From assembly GCA_002085445.1 (NCBI GenBank), contig NBMI01000078.1, forward strand, positions 1-43,738: DNA of 43,738 nt, in the 5' to 3' direction. Position 1 is the stretch's first letter. Each line of letters begins with the position of its first letter. Origin of the DNA: Candidatus Parabeggiatoa sp. nov. 2. GTDB lineage: Bacteria > Pseudomonadota > Gammaproteobacteria > Beggiatoales > Beggiatoaceae. The notes under the pieces are model-generated. The model was not told the DNA's origin. It was given only the letters and a program-made list of their open reading frames with translations, and did not search any database. Made by a program: the position numbers and the translations under genes. Positions 1 to 9,104 of this stretch are shown here, piece after piece.

Positions 1-39
1 CGTTTATTCTCCTAACCCGTTGTACTATATATATACAAA

Positions 40-792
40 ATGCTACAACTCAAGAACATTTCAAAAACTTATGGACAGATAATGGCCTTAAAATCCATCA
101 ATCTGTCTATTCCGGCCGGCAAAACGACGATTCTTTTAGGGCAAAGTGGTTCTGGTAAATCGACACTGATACGCATAATCAATGGCCTCATTCAACCAGA
201 CGGTGGTGGCACGGTGCTTTTTGAAGGGCTGCCGCTCACGCGACAAAATGCACTCGCCCTCAGACATAAAATGGGCTATGTCATTCAAGAAGGCGGACTA
301 TTTCCTCATTTGACGGCTTACCAAAATATTGCGTTGATGGCAGGCTATTTAGGTTGGGCGACTGATCGCATTGATAAGCGAGTGACAGAATTAGCGCAAT
401 TGACCCAATTACCGTTAGATATGTTGAGTCGTTTTCCGGCACAATTGTCTGGTGGACAACGGCAGCGCGTTAGTTTAATGCGAGCGTTGGTACTTGATCC
501 CGATTTACTCTTACTTGACGAGCCACTTGGCGCACTCGATCCGATGATTCGTTCTGAATTGCAAACGGATCTGAAAGATATTTTTCAAACCTTGGGCAAA
601 ACCGTCGTTATCGTCACCCATGACATTGGTGAAGCTGGCTTTTTAGGCGATCTGATCGTGTTATTACGTGATGGGCAGATTGTTCAACAGGGTAATTTGG
701 CTGAACTTGTTCAGACACCGGCAGTTCCCTTTGTGACGCAATTTATTAATGCACAACGTAGTCCTCTTGAAGCTTTGACAGGAAACTCGTGA
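40..792 (+). CDS. ABC transporter ATP-binding protein, glycine betaine/choline (OpuCA/OsmV) type
   Basis: This 250-residue protein is the ATPase of an importer of the quaternary-amine (OpuC/Osm/EgtU-like) family and should sit on the cytoplasmic face of the permease encoded next. Visible motifs in order are Walker A GQSGSGKST (residues 34-42), the Q-loop Gln 83, the signature LSGGQ (136-140), Walker B LLLLDE (156-161), the D-loop GALD and the switch His 194. It has no C-terminal CBS domains, unlike the long OpuA/OpuCA ATPases, so it is a short form. Its stop codon overlaps the start of the next gene by one base, so the two are co-translated. The start lies 40 bases into the window and no strong ribosome site precedes it. 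Substrate choice (betaine, choline, carnitine or ergothioneine) cannot be read from the ATPase. Confidence 0.9.
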   Translation: MLQLKNISKTYGQIMALKSINLSIPAGKTTILLGQSGSGKSTLIRIINGLIQPDGGGTVLFEGLPLTRQNALALRHKMGYVIQEGGLFPHLTAYQNIALMAGYLGWATDRIDKRVTELAQLTQLPLDMLSRFPAQLSGGQRQRVSLMRALVLDPDLLLLDEPLGALDPMIRSELQTDLKDIFQTLGKTVVIVTHDIGEAGFLGDLIVLLRDGQIVQQGNLAELVQTPAVPFVTQFINAQRSPLEALTGNS

Positions 793-2294
793 TGAAAAAA
801 AACTCGTGGTTCATTTTAGTGTGTTTTATGATGACACACACGACGCTTTTAGCAGCGGATACTAATTTAACCGTTAAAATCGGTTCCAAGATACATACAG
901 AAAGTGTCATTTTGGGTGAATTGATGACCCATTTAGTCAATCATGCCGGGGTTAAGGCCATTCATCGAGGCGAATTGGGTGGCACTCAAGTGCTTTGGAA
1001 GGCACTTAAGAGAGGTGACATTGACATTTATCCAGAGTACACCGGTACCATGACGCGAGAACTGTTTGCCGGCAGTGGACTAAAGACGCTTGACGACATT
1101 CGTGGGCGACTGCTTCAAGACAATATACTCATGACAAACCCGTTGGGTTTTAACAACACTTATGCGATAAGCATGAAAAAAGCCGTCGCGGCAAAATATG
1201 GCATTCGCAAACTCTCTGATTTGCGGCATTATCCTTTCCTCAAATTCGGATTTGGCGAAAGTTTCATGGCTCGCAACGATGGGTGGCAAAGTTTGCGTCA
1301 AATCTATCAATTGCCACAAACCGATGTGCGCGGACTCCACCATGATCTCGCTTATCAAGGGCTGAATCAGGGTGCGATTGATGTCGTTGACGCTTACTCA
1401 ACTGATGGTGAAGTGGCTTACTATGATTTGCAAGTCTTGGAGGATGATTTGCAACATTTTCCAAAATATTATTCGGTATTCATCTATCGCGCTGACTTAC
1501 AAGAGCGTCTGCCCCAAGTTATCAAAGCCTTACAGGAATTAGAAGGCAAGATATCTGAGGCTGAGATGACAAAAATGAATGCCCGCGCTAAATTGGATAA
1601 AGTGCCTGAAAACCAAGTCGCCGCAGATTTTTTAGCGGAAAAATTGGCCCTTAAAGTTGAGATTCCCGAAGACAGTCTCTGGAGTCGTTTGTATCAACTC
1701 ACCATTGAACATCTCATTTTGGTGAGCATTTCATTGTTTGCGGCTATTCTCGTGTCGATTCCATTAGGGATTTTAGCGTTTAAATCTAGGCGATTGGGAC
1801 AAATTATCTTGGGCATCGTGGGCATGATTCAAACCATTCCTTCCTTAGCCATCTTGGTGTTTATGATTCCATTGTTAGGGATTGGCAATTTTCCGGCCAT
1901 TGCGGCCCTCTTTTTGTATAGTCTCTTACCTATCGTCCGCAATACCTATCTGGGATTACATGATATTTCTCCCCAATTGAGAGAATCCGCCCAAGCTTTA
2001 GGATTGCCTCCAATGGCGCGTTTACGACTGATTGAACTGCCATTGTCTTATCGCTCCATTTTTGCCGGCATAAAAACTTCGGCTATCATCAATATTGGCA
2101 CGGCAACTCTGGGTGCTTTAATTGGTGCTGGTGGTTATGGGCAACCCATTTTAACTGGGATTCGTTTAGACGATGTCGGTTTGATTTTACAGGGCGCAAT
2201 ACCCGCGGCAGTGTTAGCCTTATTAGTCCAAGGGTTATTTGAATTAGCGGAAAGATGGATAGTGCCGAAAGGCTTGCAGGTGAAATCAAGATGA
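792..2294 (+). CDS. Fused substrate-binding protein and permease of an osmoprotectant-type ABC importer
   Basis: This 500-residue protein joins two subunits. Residues 1-22 look like a signal peptide or anchor. Residues about 27-285 are an OpuAC-type (class II) substrate-binding domain that starts with the typical VKIGSKIHTESVILGEL segment. Residues about 300-495 are a multi-span binding-protein-dependent permease domain with the EAA-like ATPase contact loop ESAQALGLPPMARLRLIELP. The binding domain would be periplasmic and tethered to the channel. In the fusions I recall best the permease comes first and the binding domain second, so this order is less usual. A GTG three bases upstream (789) is an alternative start; the ATG at 792 gives the classic TGATG coupling with the ATPase. 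The substrate is probably a betaine-like compound, by family only. Confidence 0.88.
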   Translation: MKKNSWFILVCFMMTHTTLLAADTNLTVKIGSKIHTESVILGELMTHLVNHAGVKAIHRGELGGTQVLWKALKRGDIDIYPEYTGTMTRELFAGSGLKTLDDIRGRLLQDNILMTNPLGFNNTYAISMKKAVAAKYGIRKLSDLRHYPFLKFGFGESFMARNDGWQSLRQIYQLPQTDVRGLHHDLAYQGLNQGAIDVVDAYSTDGEVAYYDLQVLEDDLQHFPKYYSVFIYRADLQERLPQVIKALQELEGKISEAEMTKMNARAKLDKVPENQVAADFLAEKLALKVEIPEDSLWSRLYQLTIEHLILVSISLFAAILVSIPLGILAFKSRRLGQIILGIVGMIQTIPSLAILVFMIPLLGIGNFPAIAALFLYSLLPIVRNTYLGLHDISPQLRESAQALGLPPMARLRLIELPLSYRSIFAGIKTSAIINIGTATLGALIGAGGYGQPILTGIRLDDVGLILQGAIPAAVLALLVQGLFELAERWIVPKGLQVKSR

Positions 2295-2301
2295 TTTTTT
2301 T

Positions 2302-2334
2302 AAAATCCGATGTCTTAAAGACATCGGATTTTTT
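2302..2334 (+). terminator. Rho-independent terminator of the ABC transporter operon
   Basis: Eight bases after the permease stop there is a near-perfect hairpin with arms AAATCCGATGTC and GACATCGGATTT around a TTAAA loop, followed by a run of T. It is nearly symmetrical, so it could work in both directions. Confidence 0.85.
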
Positions 2335-3451
2335 GGCAGCCAACTGAAAGCGAAAGTCCCCTAAAGGGGACTAAATAATTATCTGAAAATCTCTAGTTCA
2401 AATTCTAGCCGTTTGCAGTATACTTAGCACCGGCACAAATTGCGCTGCTTTTGTCATTTCTACAGATACGAAATCTGGTTTTCATGGCTGAGCGTGTTCC
2501 GCTGCGTGAGACATGACAAAAAGCTGATTAATGACGGTGTCTAGTGCAGGAGAGCGGAAATCTTCATAGCACCCATTAGTACTAGTACAGTAAAGCGGAA
2601 GTTTCGATACCACCCAACGCCAACGGCTAAAGCCGTTGTCTAAAAGCGAAAGTAGGCTAAAGCCTACTGAGCCAGTGCCCTGATACATTACCAATTCGAT
2701 TATCCGCGTCATTAGTTGTACTAGTGCAGGAGAGCGGAAGTTTTCATACCACCTCAACGCCAACAGCTAAAGCCGTTGGCTAAGTGGTACCGGGACTTCC
2801 GCTTTCTTGCACTGGTAGTCTGTCAACATTGTTTTGACGGGTCAAATACGTCATAAAGTCGTCCAAACGTTAGTTTGGACGACTGTCAAACGGATGACTG
2901 CCAAACTAACTAAAGTTTGGACTCCTGTATCGAGTATTTTACCCGTAAAAACAATGTTGACAGACTACTAGGCCGTGTGGTGTGGGTATTTCCGCTCTCA
3001 TGCACTTATAGTTTGTAGTAGTGGCTTTAGCCACTAGACGGTGGGCGATTACAGTCTTACTATAAACTCCGTCAACTACAATTAAAAGAGGTTTTTTTAA
3101 GGGCCATGAGTTGAAATCCGTTGAGCCATTATGCGATATGGCCCACAATTTGCTGCCATCAGTCTTAAAGATATCCTCTTTCGCTGAAGGAAAGCCACTA
3201 GGCGGCATTGGATGACTCGCCTACGGAAAACTCCGTCAACTACAATTAAAAGAGGTTTCAATAGGGCCATGAGTTGAAATCCCTTGAGCCATTATGCTTT
3301 TGAAAAAAAACAGAAATAACCCAATAAATATTTTAATTAAAATTAAAAAATCAGTTTTGCTCGGTGTTCCTCGGTGTTACTCTGTGCCCTGAAGTGTGCT
3401 TATGATTATCTCGCCCAACGAAGAACGAAGTTTGTAACGGTGTTAAGTATA
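2335..3451. repeat. Gene-poor interval of mixed dispersed repeats
   Basis: No intact gene is seen. The interval holds two copies of a block containing ACTAGTGCAGGAGAGCGGAA (about 2542 and 2722), short palindromes such as CAACGGCTAAAGCCGTTG (about 2622), GTAGGCTAAAGCCTAC (about 2651) and GTGGCTTTAGCCAC (about 3020), and TTTGG/CCAAA hairpins (2865-2925). One unit of the ATTATCCGCGTCATTAGTTG motif found in the large arrays lies near 2698. The stretch ATTGCGCTGCTTTTGTCATT (about 2440) recurs in variant form near 5170, 32250, 35535, 37770 and 38225. Confidence 0.7.
3055..3208 (-). pseudogene. Possible transposase remnant
   Basis: On the minus strand this stretch reads through a short open segment that includes PLLIVVDGVYSK. 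That resembles the hydrophobic strand plus catalytic Asp of DDE transposases. There is no start, no other catalytic motif and no matching element ends. A second partial copy of about 65 bases (ACTCCGTCAACTACAATTAA onward) lies at about 3229-3296. It may instead be any decayed gene; the assignment rests on one motif. Confidence 0.22.
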
Positions 3452-3856
3452 TCATTTCATCAAATTAGAACGTCGTGTATAAATCATTTGCAGCGCAATA
3501 CCCTTTTTAGGTGGCTCTTCAATGATCAATTCGGTTTCATTCACTGAGAGAATGCGAACCCTCTTTGGTTTCCCATCACTTTCAGAATGTTCAGTCAAAC
3601 GATCTTTTTCCAATGTCCAACGGCCCTGACGATGTTCAATCACCGCGTGTTTATTTGAACCTGAAAATTGTTGTGTGGCAATGTCAAACACCGTGTCAAT
3701 CCCGTCAAAGTGCTTGACGAACTGAAAAGTGCCTTCGTCTTGATAAACTATCAATTCTATGGTTGGTGCAATCGCCTCTTGGAAAGGAACACGTTGCCCC
3801 GTCTCCGGATATATCATGCCTGTCAATTGCCACAGCCCAATCAGTTGATGACGCAC
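3452..3856 (-). CDS. Hypothetical protein with lipocalin/META-like beta-strand repeats, probably 5'-truncated
   Basis: The frame gives a 134-residue protein if read from GTG at 3856. It is unrecognised by name. The GLWQLTG opening and alternating strands (TIELIVYQDEGTFQF, RVRILSVNETELIIEE) suggest a small beta-barrel such as a lipocalin-like or META domain. The frame stays open upstream of the GTG to a stop at 3944-3946, without an ATG. That extra stretch encodes TIEFDDNLLIQEGAYTF, which resembles the internal TIELIVYQDEGTFQF. This suggests two tandem domains of which the first is cut off. The break lies about 25 bases from the start of the tandem array at 3970. It may be a broken remnant rather than a working gene. 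Confidence 0.45.
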   Translation of the reverse strand: MRHQLIGLWQLTGMIYPETGQRVPFQEAIAPTIELIVYQDEGTFQFVKHFDGIDTVFDIATQQFSGSNKHAVIEHRQGRWTLEKDRLTEHSESDGKPKRVRILSVNETELIIEEPPKKGIALQMIYTRRSNLMK

Positions 3857-3969
3857 AATGGGTGGATCATCAAAAAAAGTGTAGGCTCCTTCTTGAATCA
3901 GAAGATTGTCATCAAATTCAATCGTCTCGTCTTGCCAATAGCGCTACTACTACTTTTGGCAGGTTTTTT

Positions 3970-4529
3970 AATTCGTTTATCTGCCCGTAATTAGTTGTAC
4001 TCAATTGGTTTATCCGCGCTTGTGTAATTGTACTCAATTCGTTTATCCGCGTAATTAGTTGTACTCAATTCGTTTATCGGCCCGTAATTAGTTGTACTCA
4101 ATTGGTTTATCCGCGTAATTAGTTGTACTCATATCGGCCCGTAATTAGTTGTACTCAATTCGTTTATCGGCGTAATTAGTTGTACTCAATTCGTTTATCG
4201 GCCCGTAATTAGTTGTACTCAATTGGTTTATCCGCGTAATTAGTTGTACTCAATTGGTTTATCGGGCCGTAATTAGTTGTACTCAATTCGTTTATCCGCG
4301 TAATTAGGTACTCAATTGGTTTATCCGCGTAATTAGTTGTACTCAATTTGTTTATCCGCGTAATTAGTTGTACTCAATTGGTTTATCGGGCCGTAATTAG
4401 TTGTACTCAATTCGTTTATCGGCCCGTAATTAGTTGTACTCAATTGGTTTATCGGGCCGTAATTAGTTGTACTCAATTCGTTTATCCGCGTAATTAGTTG
4501 TACTCAATTGGTTTATCCGCGTAATTAGA
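3970..4529. repeat. Tandem array of about 17 units of a 30-34 bp repeat
   Basis: The unit is about GTAATTAGTTGTACTCAATT followed by (C/G)GTTTATC and then either CGC or GG(G)CCC. Units of 31-34 bases alternate between the two endings, and a few are truncated (about 4130 and 4307). There are no unique spacers, so it is not a CRISPR. The same core appears in opposite orientation in the array at 40464-41150 and singly near 2698 and 19390-19475. The array abuts a truncated gene on its left and a truncated aminotransferase on its right. Confidence 0.9.
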
Positions 4530-4532
4530 GCG

Positions 4533-4780
4533 GTGCAGATTTCCGCCCCTTCCAATCTTATCGGCAATGTTTATGGTAAAGTTGCTTTAAAAGCGTTAAT
4601 CAACTACTGCGACAATTATGGGATTTACTTTATCTCCGATGAAATTTCTCATGGACTGCTTTACGGAAAAAAGCGCTATGCGCTTATAATTTTCTGACAA
4701 CGCCATTGTTATCAATGGCTTTTAAAATTTGTTTGCTGGGGGTTAAGATTGGGTTGGGTTATGTTGGCACCTCACTAAAA
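4533..4780 (+). pseudogene. Decayed class I/II PLP aminotransferase, middle portion
   Basis: From 4533 the plus strand reads as an aminotransferase interior, including NLIGNVYGKVALKALINYCD and the PLP-Asp region FISDEISHGLLYG (family pattern ISDEIYHGL.YG), up to a TGA at 4695-4697. After a frame change, SDNAIVINGF and a degraded GLRLGW-like stretch match the family region around the PLP lysine, which is lost to stop codons. The N-terminal third is missing and the tandem array begins exactly there. The 3' portion lies 500 bases downstream (about 5277 onward). The closest family type is the aspartate/MalY-like aminotransferases. Confidence 0.7.
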
Positions 4781-5276
4781 ATAATTTGCGGAAGCGGAAG
4801 TTACTTCGTTTGCGTGTTTGAGAATTGCGACACACCCCAGGTAGGAGTCAATGCCCTTTGACAAAAAACCTTGGGGTAGCCACCCAGAACTTCGTTACAC
4901 CCACCATTTATCTCTTATTGGTGGGTTTCGCGTAGCGGAGGGTGGCTACATGCTCTTAATTTAATGGCATTGAGGTAGGGGTGTGTCAAGAGCGACTATG
5001 ATCTCGCTTAGCTTGAGGCGCAGTAGCGAGCGTAGTGAGATAACATCGTTCTTCGCTGTGCGATAGAAACGGAGTTCTTCGCTGTGCGAGATAAGTTTGT
5101 AACGGTACTATACTGAGCATCGCCATCCTTAAGCTTTTTTTGTCATGTCTTTTTCTGATAAATCTGTAAGTGACAAAAGCGCAAATTGGTGTCAAGTATA
5201 AGTATAATGAATTATCTCAACTCTTACTTAAAAACGCCAAAACTACCAAAAAATAGTAGAATTAGTTATGTTTAAG
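4781..5276. other. Insertion between the two aminotransferase fragments, no gene
   Basis: No coding region is supported. The segment contains an imperfect hairpin with ends GGTAGCCACCC (about 4873) and GGGTGGCTAC (about 4940), which has the look of a small non-autonomous insertion. It is followed by the dispersed GACAAAAGCGCAAATTGGTG motif near 5173. It separates two parts of one former gene, so it probably inserted into or replaced part of it. Confidence 0.4.
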
Positions 5277-5470
5277 GCGAACTGTTTACCATTGACGCGA
5301 TGCCTGAAGGGGCGTTTTACATTTGGGCGGATATTTCTCAATATTCAGAGGATAGTCTAAAATTTTCTTAAGGCTATTGGAGAAATTTCTTATGGCGACA
5401 ACCTCATGCATTGAGTTTGGCAAAAATCAGACGAATAAACACTTCCGCGTAGCGATCACAAGCCTTTTTT
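5277..5470 (+). pseudogene. Decayed aminotransferase, C-terminal portion (copy 1)
   Basis: The plus strand encodes IDAMPEGAFYIWADISQYSE, matching the PxGAFYxYADVS region near the end of class I aminotransferases. After a stop and frame change comes LLEKFLMATTSCIEFG, which matches the family's LLEE..VATTPGIDFG. A short HFRVAITS tail resembles the final RFSYA segment. It continues the fragment at 4533-4780 and is interrupted by frameshifts, so it cannot make an enzyme. Confidence 0.7.
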
Positions 5471-6041
5471 TTAGGGATGGACAGACTTATGACAATGGTA
5501 AGTTTGACGCTGCACTATACTTTGCACGATTGAAAATTATTCCCGTGTTAAGTATAGGCACATCACCCGTTCAAATTTCACCACTGATAACTGTATTGTC
5601 GTGCTTGATCCATTTAAAGTACACTTTATCCCTCCCAAAAGACGGTTGACGCGATGCCAGAAGGGGCGTTTTACATTTGGGCGGATATTTCTCAATATTC
5701 AGAGGATAGTCTAAAATTTTCTTAAGGCTATTGGACAAATTTCTTATGGCGACAACATCAGGCATTGACTTTTGCAAAAATAAGACGAATAAACACTTCC
5801 GCGTAGCGATCACAAGCATTTTTTTTAAGGGATGGACAGACTTATGACAATGGTAAGTTTGACGCTGCACTAGACTTTGCACGATTGAAAATTATTCCCG
5901 TGTTAAGTATAGGTACATCACCCGTTCAAATTTCACCACTGATATCTGATATCTGATAACTGATAACTGATAACTGATAACCGATAACTGTCTTGTCGTG
6001 CTTAACCCAATTAAAGTACACTTTATCCCTCCCAAAAGACG
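5292..6041. repeat. Tandem segmental duplication with an expanded heptamer tract in copy 2
   Basis: The 353-base block 5292-5644 is repeated as 5646-6041. Both copies start at TTGACGCGATGCC and end at CCCTCCCAAAAGACG. The main difference is a heptamer tract: copy 1 has a single CACTGATAACTGT, whereas copy 2 has about six or seven units (CTGATATCTGATATCTGATAACTGATAACT and on) at 5937-5990. The extra length of copy 2, about 43 bases, is accounted for by this tract. Confidence 0.9.
5646..5830 (+). pseudogene. Decayed aminotransferase, C-terminal portion (copy 2)
   Basis: This is a second copy of the same 3' aminotransferase fragment, again with MPEGAFYIWADIS and then MATTSGIDFCK after the same frame break. 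It lies directly after copy 1 as part of a tandem duplication. Here TSGIDF is closer to the family TPGIDFG than copy 1's TSCIEF, so neither copy is simply derived from the other without later change. Confidence 0.68.
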
Positions 6042-6070
6042 ATTTGAATACATTTTGAGGCTTGAAAAAG

Positions 6071-6418
6071 ATGGAAATTAGCGATCATCAAGAGTACAGC
6101 ATCCGTTACGACGAAACAACGGCCACCATCCTTTTCCAAGGGACACTGCGGCTGATTGGTGTTAAAGCGTATGTGCCCCTCACACAATTACTCAACCAAG
6201 TGTCTGAAAATGAGCCACCTCTAGTTACAATCAACCTGCGGCAGTTGAAATCTCTCAACAGTTCAGGTGTCACCACATTGGCGAAATTTGTGATCAAGGT
6301 GAATAAGAAAGAGAATATTCAGGTGACCATTCAAGGCTCGAATCAGATTCCTTGGCAAAAAAAATCATTGACTAACCTAAAACGACTCATGCCTCGTTTG
6401 CAGTTGGAATGGGAATAA
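6071..6418 (+). CDS. STAS-domain protein (anti-sigma-antagonist-like)
   Basis: The product is about 115 residues long and matches a single STAS domain of the slr1659/SpoIIAA-like type. It has a short beta strand ([12 protein letters not shown]), a strand-turn [20 protein letters not shown] with the Ser in the position normally phosphorylated in these switches, and a helix plus strand (IQVTIQGS). GAGG at 6057-6060 is better spaced for ATG 6071 than for the in-frame TTG at 6062. It lies 49 bases upstream of a hybrid histidine kinase on the same strand, so the two probably form one signalling unit in which the STAS protein is a partner or output. The partner is inference. Confidence 0.75.
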   Translation: MEISDHQEYSIRYDETTATILFQGTLRLIGVKAYVPLTQLLNQVSENEPPLVTINLRQLKSLNSSGVTTLAKFVIKVNKKENIQVTIQGSNQIPWQKKSLTNLKRLMPRLQLEWE

Positions 6419-6467
6419 GCTGTTTAGGGCGCACGCGAGTTGTTTTATTCCTGCTAAAATCCTAGAC

Positions 6468-8138
6468 ATGACGGAAAAAATACCAGCAAACCAAGAACGT
6501 ATCGACGAAATAGAAGAACTACGCCAAGAATTGGAGAAGCTGAAAGACGAAAAAGCTAACCTAGAATTTTTGTTAGAAATGTCTAACGAACACTCCGATA
6601 TCGTTGAAGCGGAATTGCAAAAAGCCAAAGAACAAGCGGAACATGCTCAATATGAGGCGGAAATGGCTAACCGTGCTAAAAGTACCTTTCTTGCCAATAT
6701 GAGCCACGAATTACGCACCCCACTCAATGGCATTTTAGGTTATGCACAAATTCTACAGCGCGATCCAACACTGACTGGCAAACAAGAAGAGGGGGTAACG
6801 ATTATTCAACAAAGCGGTGAGCATTTGTTGACGCTGATTAATGATATTTTAGATTTATCTAAAATTGAAGCCGGTAAATTAGAACTGATTGAGAATGAAT
6901 TTTACTTGCCGACGTTTCTGAGAGGGATTATAGATTTATTTCGCCTACGGGCGGAAGAAAAAGATATTGTCTTTATTTATAAAGAAATCTCTCCGAGTCC
7001 CCTTTTGAAAAAGGAGGAGGTAGGAAGGATGCCGTCTGGGGTTCGCGGCGATGAAAAAAGATTACGGCAAATTATGCTCAATTTACTGAGTAATGCAATG
7101 AAATTCACGGTTCATGGCAGCGTCACGTTTACCGCGGGTTATAAATCGGGACTCCCCCCCAAACCCTGTACTTCGGGGAGGCTGTATTTTAAGATAGAAG
7201 ACACGGGCATTGGTATTGCCGAAGAGGAAATAGATCAAATTTTTGAACCTTTTCAGCAAGTTGGCACACAAAGCAAGACGATAGAAGGGACGGGTTTAGG
7301 TTTACCCATTAGCAAAAAATTAGTGGAAATGATGGGGGGTGAGTTAAAAGTCACAAGTGAATTAGGCAAAGGCAGCACTTTTGAGTTTGAAGTGGCAATG
7401 CCGGTCGTTTCGGACTTAGACAGCACCACTACGCTCCAAAAACCGAAAATTATTGGTTTCAAAAAAATATCCTTTTCTGTAACGGGGCAACAATCCCCCT
7501 CTTTACCAAAAGGGAGCCGGGGAGATTTTGTTATTTTAGTGACGGATGACAAGCGGCAAAATAGTTCCTTATTAATTGAATTACTTGAACCATTAGGGTT
7601 TGACATGCTTGAAGTTGAAAATGCAGAACAAACCTTCACATTAGCGCGTGAATATTACCCCGATGTGATTTTAATGGACTCGATGATGCCCGCGATGGAG
7701 GAATGTGTCCGACAAATACGCCAAGATACCCAATTAAAAGAAATTTTTATTGCCGCTGTTTCAGCTAACGTATTTACCCAACACCAACAAGAATGTTTGA
7801 AAGCCGGCTATGATGCGTTTCTGCCTAAACCGGTCGTTCTTGACCAATTATTACAATTGTTAGCAGCTCATTTACCGCTTCAATGGATTTATGATGAGTC
7901 GGCAACATTGAACGATAACAGCAAGCGCGATGCTCCCCTCAAAGGCCCCTCACCAGAACAGGCCGAGGCCTTGTTTGAACTTGTTATGATGGGAGATATT
8001 CGAGGCATTGTAGAATACGCTGAAGAACTAGAACAACTTGATGCTCAATTACAACCCTTTGCCAAAGAAGTTTCCCAATTAGCGAGAAGTTTTCAGGAAC
8101 AAAAACTTGAAGAATTTGTCAAACAATATTTGGGATAA
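6468..8138 (+). CDS. Cytoplasmic hybrid sensor histidine kinase
   Basis: This 556-residue protein has no membrane span or recognisable sensor domain. Residues 1-70 are a Glu/Lys-rich coiled coil. HisKA follows with the phospho-His in MSHELRTP (His 80). The ATPase has its N box in [15 protein letters not shown] (Asn 205/209), G1 in EDTGIGI (Asp 245) and G2 in GTGLGLP (274-280). A receiver domain spans about 355-465 with Asp 360/361, phospho-acceptor Asp 404, Ser 432 and Lys 454. A roughly 90-residue C-terminal tail follows. Three proline/glycine-rich stretches (about 175-192, 228-236 and 342-352) are encoded by repeat-like DNA and are absent from ordinary kinases. The likely partner is the STAS protein just upstream; the signal sensed is unknown. 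Confidence 0.9.
   Translation: MTEKIPANQERIDEIEELRQELEKLKDEKANLEFLLEMSNEHSDIVEAELQKAKEQAEHAQYEAEMANRAKSTFLANMSHELRTPLNGILGYAQILQRDPTLTGKQEEGVTIIQQSGEHLLTLINDILDLSKIEAGKLELIENEFYLPTFLRGIIDLFRLRAEEKDIVFIYKEISPSPLLKKEEVGRMPSGVRGDEKRLRQIMLNLLSNAMKFTVHGSVTFTAGYKSGLPPKPCTSGRLYFKIEDTGIGIAEEEIDQIFEPFQQVGTQSKTIEGTGLGLPISKKLVEMMGGELKVTSELGKGSTFEFEVAMPVVSDLDSTTTLQKPKIIGFKKISFSVTGQQSPSLPKGSRGDFVILVTDDKRQNSSLLIELLEPLGFDMLEVENAEQTFTLAREYYPDVILMDSMMPAMEECVRQIRQDTQLKEIFIAAVSANVFTQHQQECLKAGYDAFLPKPVVLDQLLQLLAAHLPLQWIYDESATLNDNSKRDAPLKGPSPEQAEALFELVMMGDIRGIVEYAEELEQLDAQLQPFAKEVSQLARSFQEQKLEEFVKQYLG
6992..7037. repeat. Repeat-like insert in the kinase gene, one of three
   Basis: The stretch beginning CCGAGTCCCCTTTTGAAAAA is a G/C-run palindromic sequence like the mobile CCCCTTTTxAAAAGGGG repeats seen between genes. 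It inserts about 15 codons before the N box without breaking the frame. Similar stretches lie at about 7148-7181 and 7491-7528. Confidence 0.5.
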
Positions 8139-8774
8139 TTGGTAATTGCAGTCGTCCAAACTAACGTTTGGCGGCACGAGTCTAAACTTGAGTTTGGCAG
8201 CGCGAGTCTAAACTTGAGTTTGGCAGGAATTGACCAACTTTAATTTGGCGACGCGAGTCTAAACTTTAGTTTGGCAGGGTAAAAAAACCGCGCAAAATTT
8301 ATCTTGAGAGAATGTCAAGAATTTAAGCGGATATTCTTCTATAAATAACTCTATTCTTCTATAACCGAAATCCGGCAAGTCATTTTATCTTTACTATAAT
8401 AATCAATTAGTTATAGATAAAACGGAGTCACGGTTTTTTTCACAATTTTAGTGAACTTTTCAATGAGTTAGTGACTCACTTGCAGGATTTAGGTATAAAA
8501 TGAATAAATGTTTATAATACTTAGCACCGTTACAAACTTATATAGCAAAGCTCGGAACGATGTTCGTTATCGAGCTTTGCTATATCCGGAGAGCTTTTTA
8601 CACACCCCTGTCAAATCGCGGCCCCCCTGTAGTCCCCCCTTGAGGGGGGTAATTAATAATTAACAATTAATTAAATTAAATTATTTTAATGATATTTAGT
8701 TTTTATTATTTCTTTTCACAATAGGAACAAAAGTGGGATCAACTTATAGCTTCCTTGGAACTTGAGTCAAGCAC
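8139..8774. repeat. Intergenic palindrome cluster and AT-rich DNA
   Basis: From 8153 to 8276 there are four TTTGG-containing hairpin units (for example CTAAACTTGAGTTTGGCAG, repeated). They resemble the CCAAACTAAAGTTTGG palindromes near 2870, 41160, 41335, 41390 and 42385. The rest holds a hairpin-like TTATAGC repeat near 8535-8585 (AGCAAAGCTCGG and CGAGCTTTGCTA) and no gene. Confidence 0.6.
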
Positions 8775-8992
8775 CACCCTAGGGTAGTGGTGTGTCACAG
8801 TTCTCAAATTCAAAGAGAGCGAAGCGAGATAAAAACGCAATTTCTGTGCAGTATATACAAATTACCAGATAATTGATTAAAATCGTATTTTTTCCACCCA
8901 TCTCACGCCATAATTTCGGGTTTCCCGCTTCCAAAACGGCGCCTTAAACTTAAGCTCCTCAATCAAAAAACGACACGCTTCAAAAGCTGGCA
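8775..8992. repeat. Second copy of the moaE 3' end with its downstream flank
   Basis: These 218 bases repeat 9105-9324 with few changes. On the minus strand the upper part encodes AFEACRFLIEELKFKAPFWK, the C-terminus of MoaE including the region of the active-site lysines. It has no start and no upstream MoaE sequence, so it is a detached 3' gene fragment lying about 330 bases beyond the gene it came from. Confidence 0.85.
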
Positions 8993-9104
8993 AAACTGAT
9001 CCCATTTTTATTCCGCATTGAAAAAAATTCTATAAAAAATAGTCGCTTAAATAACCCTATTTTCATTAGTTTACGTCGTTTACGTCACAATTCACAATTT
9101 TCAT

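Noticed and set aside
2939-3208. 89-codon minus-strand frame as an intact gene
   Set aside because: It has no ribosome site, its end runs through repeats, and part of it is duplicated at 3229-3296. It is kept only as a possible transposase remnant.
3970-4529. CRISPR array
   Set aside because: Units run head to tail with no unique spacers, lengths vary, and no cas genes are near.
5377-5649. 90-codon open frame as a gene
   Set aside because: It lies over the decayed aminotransferase C-terminus and continues into repeat DNA; the duplicated copy downstream does not keep the frame.
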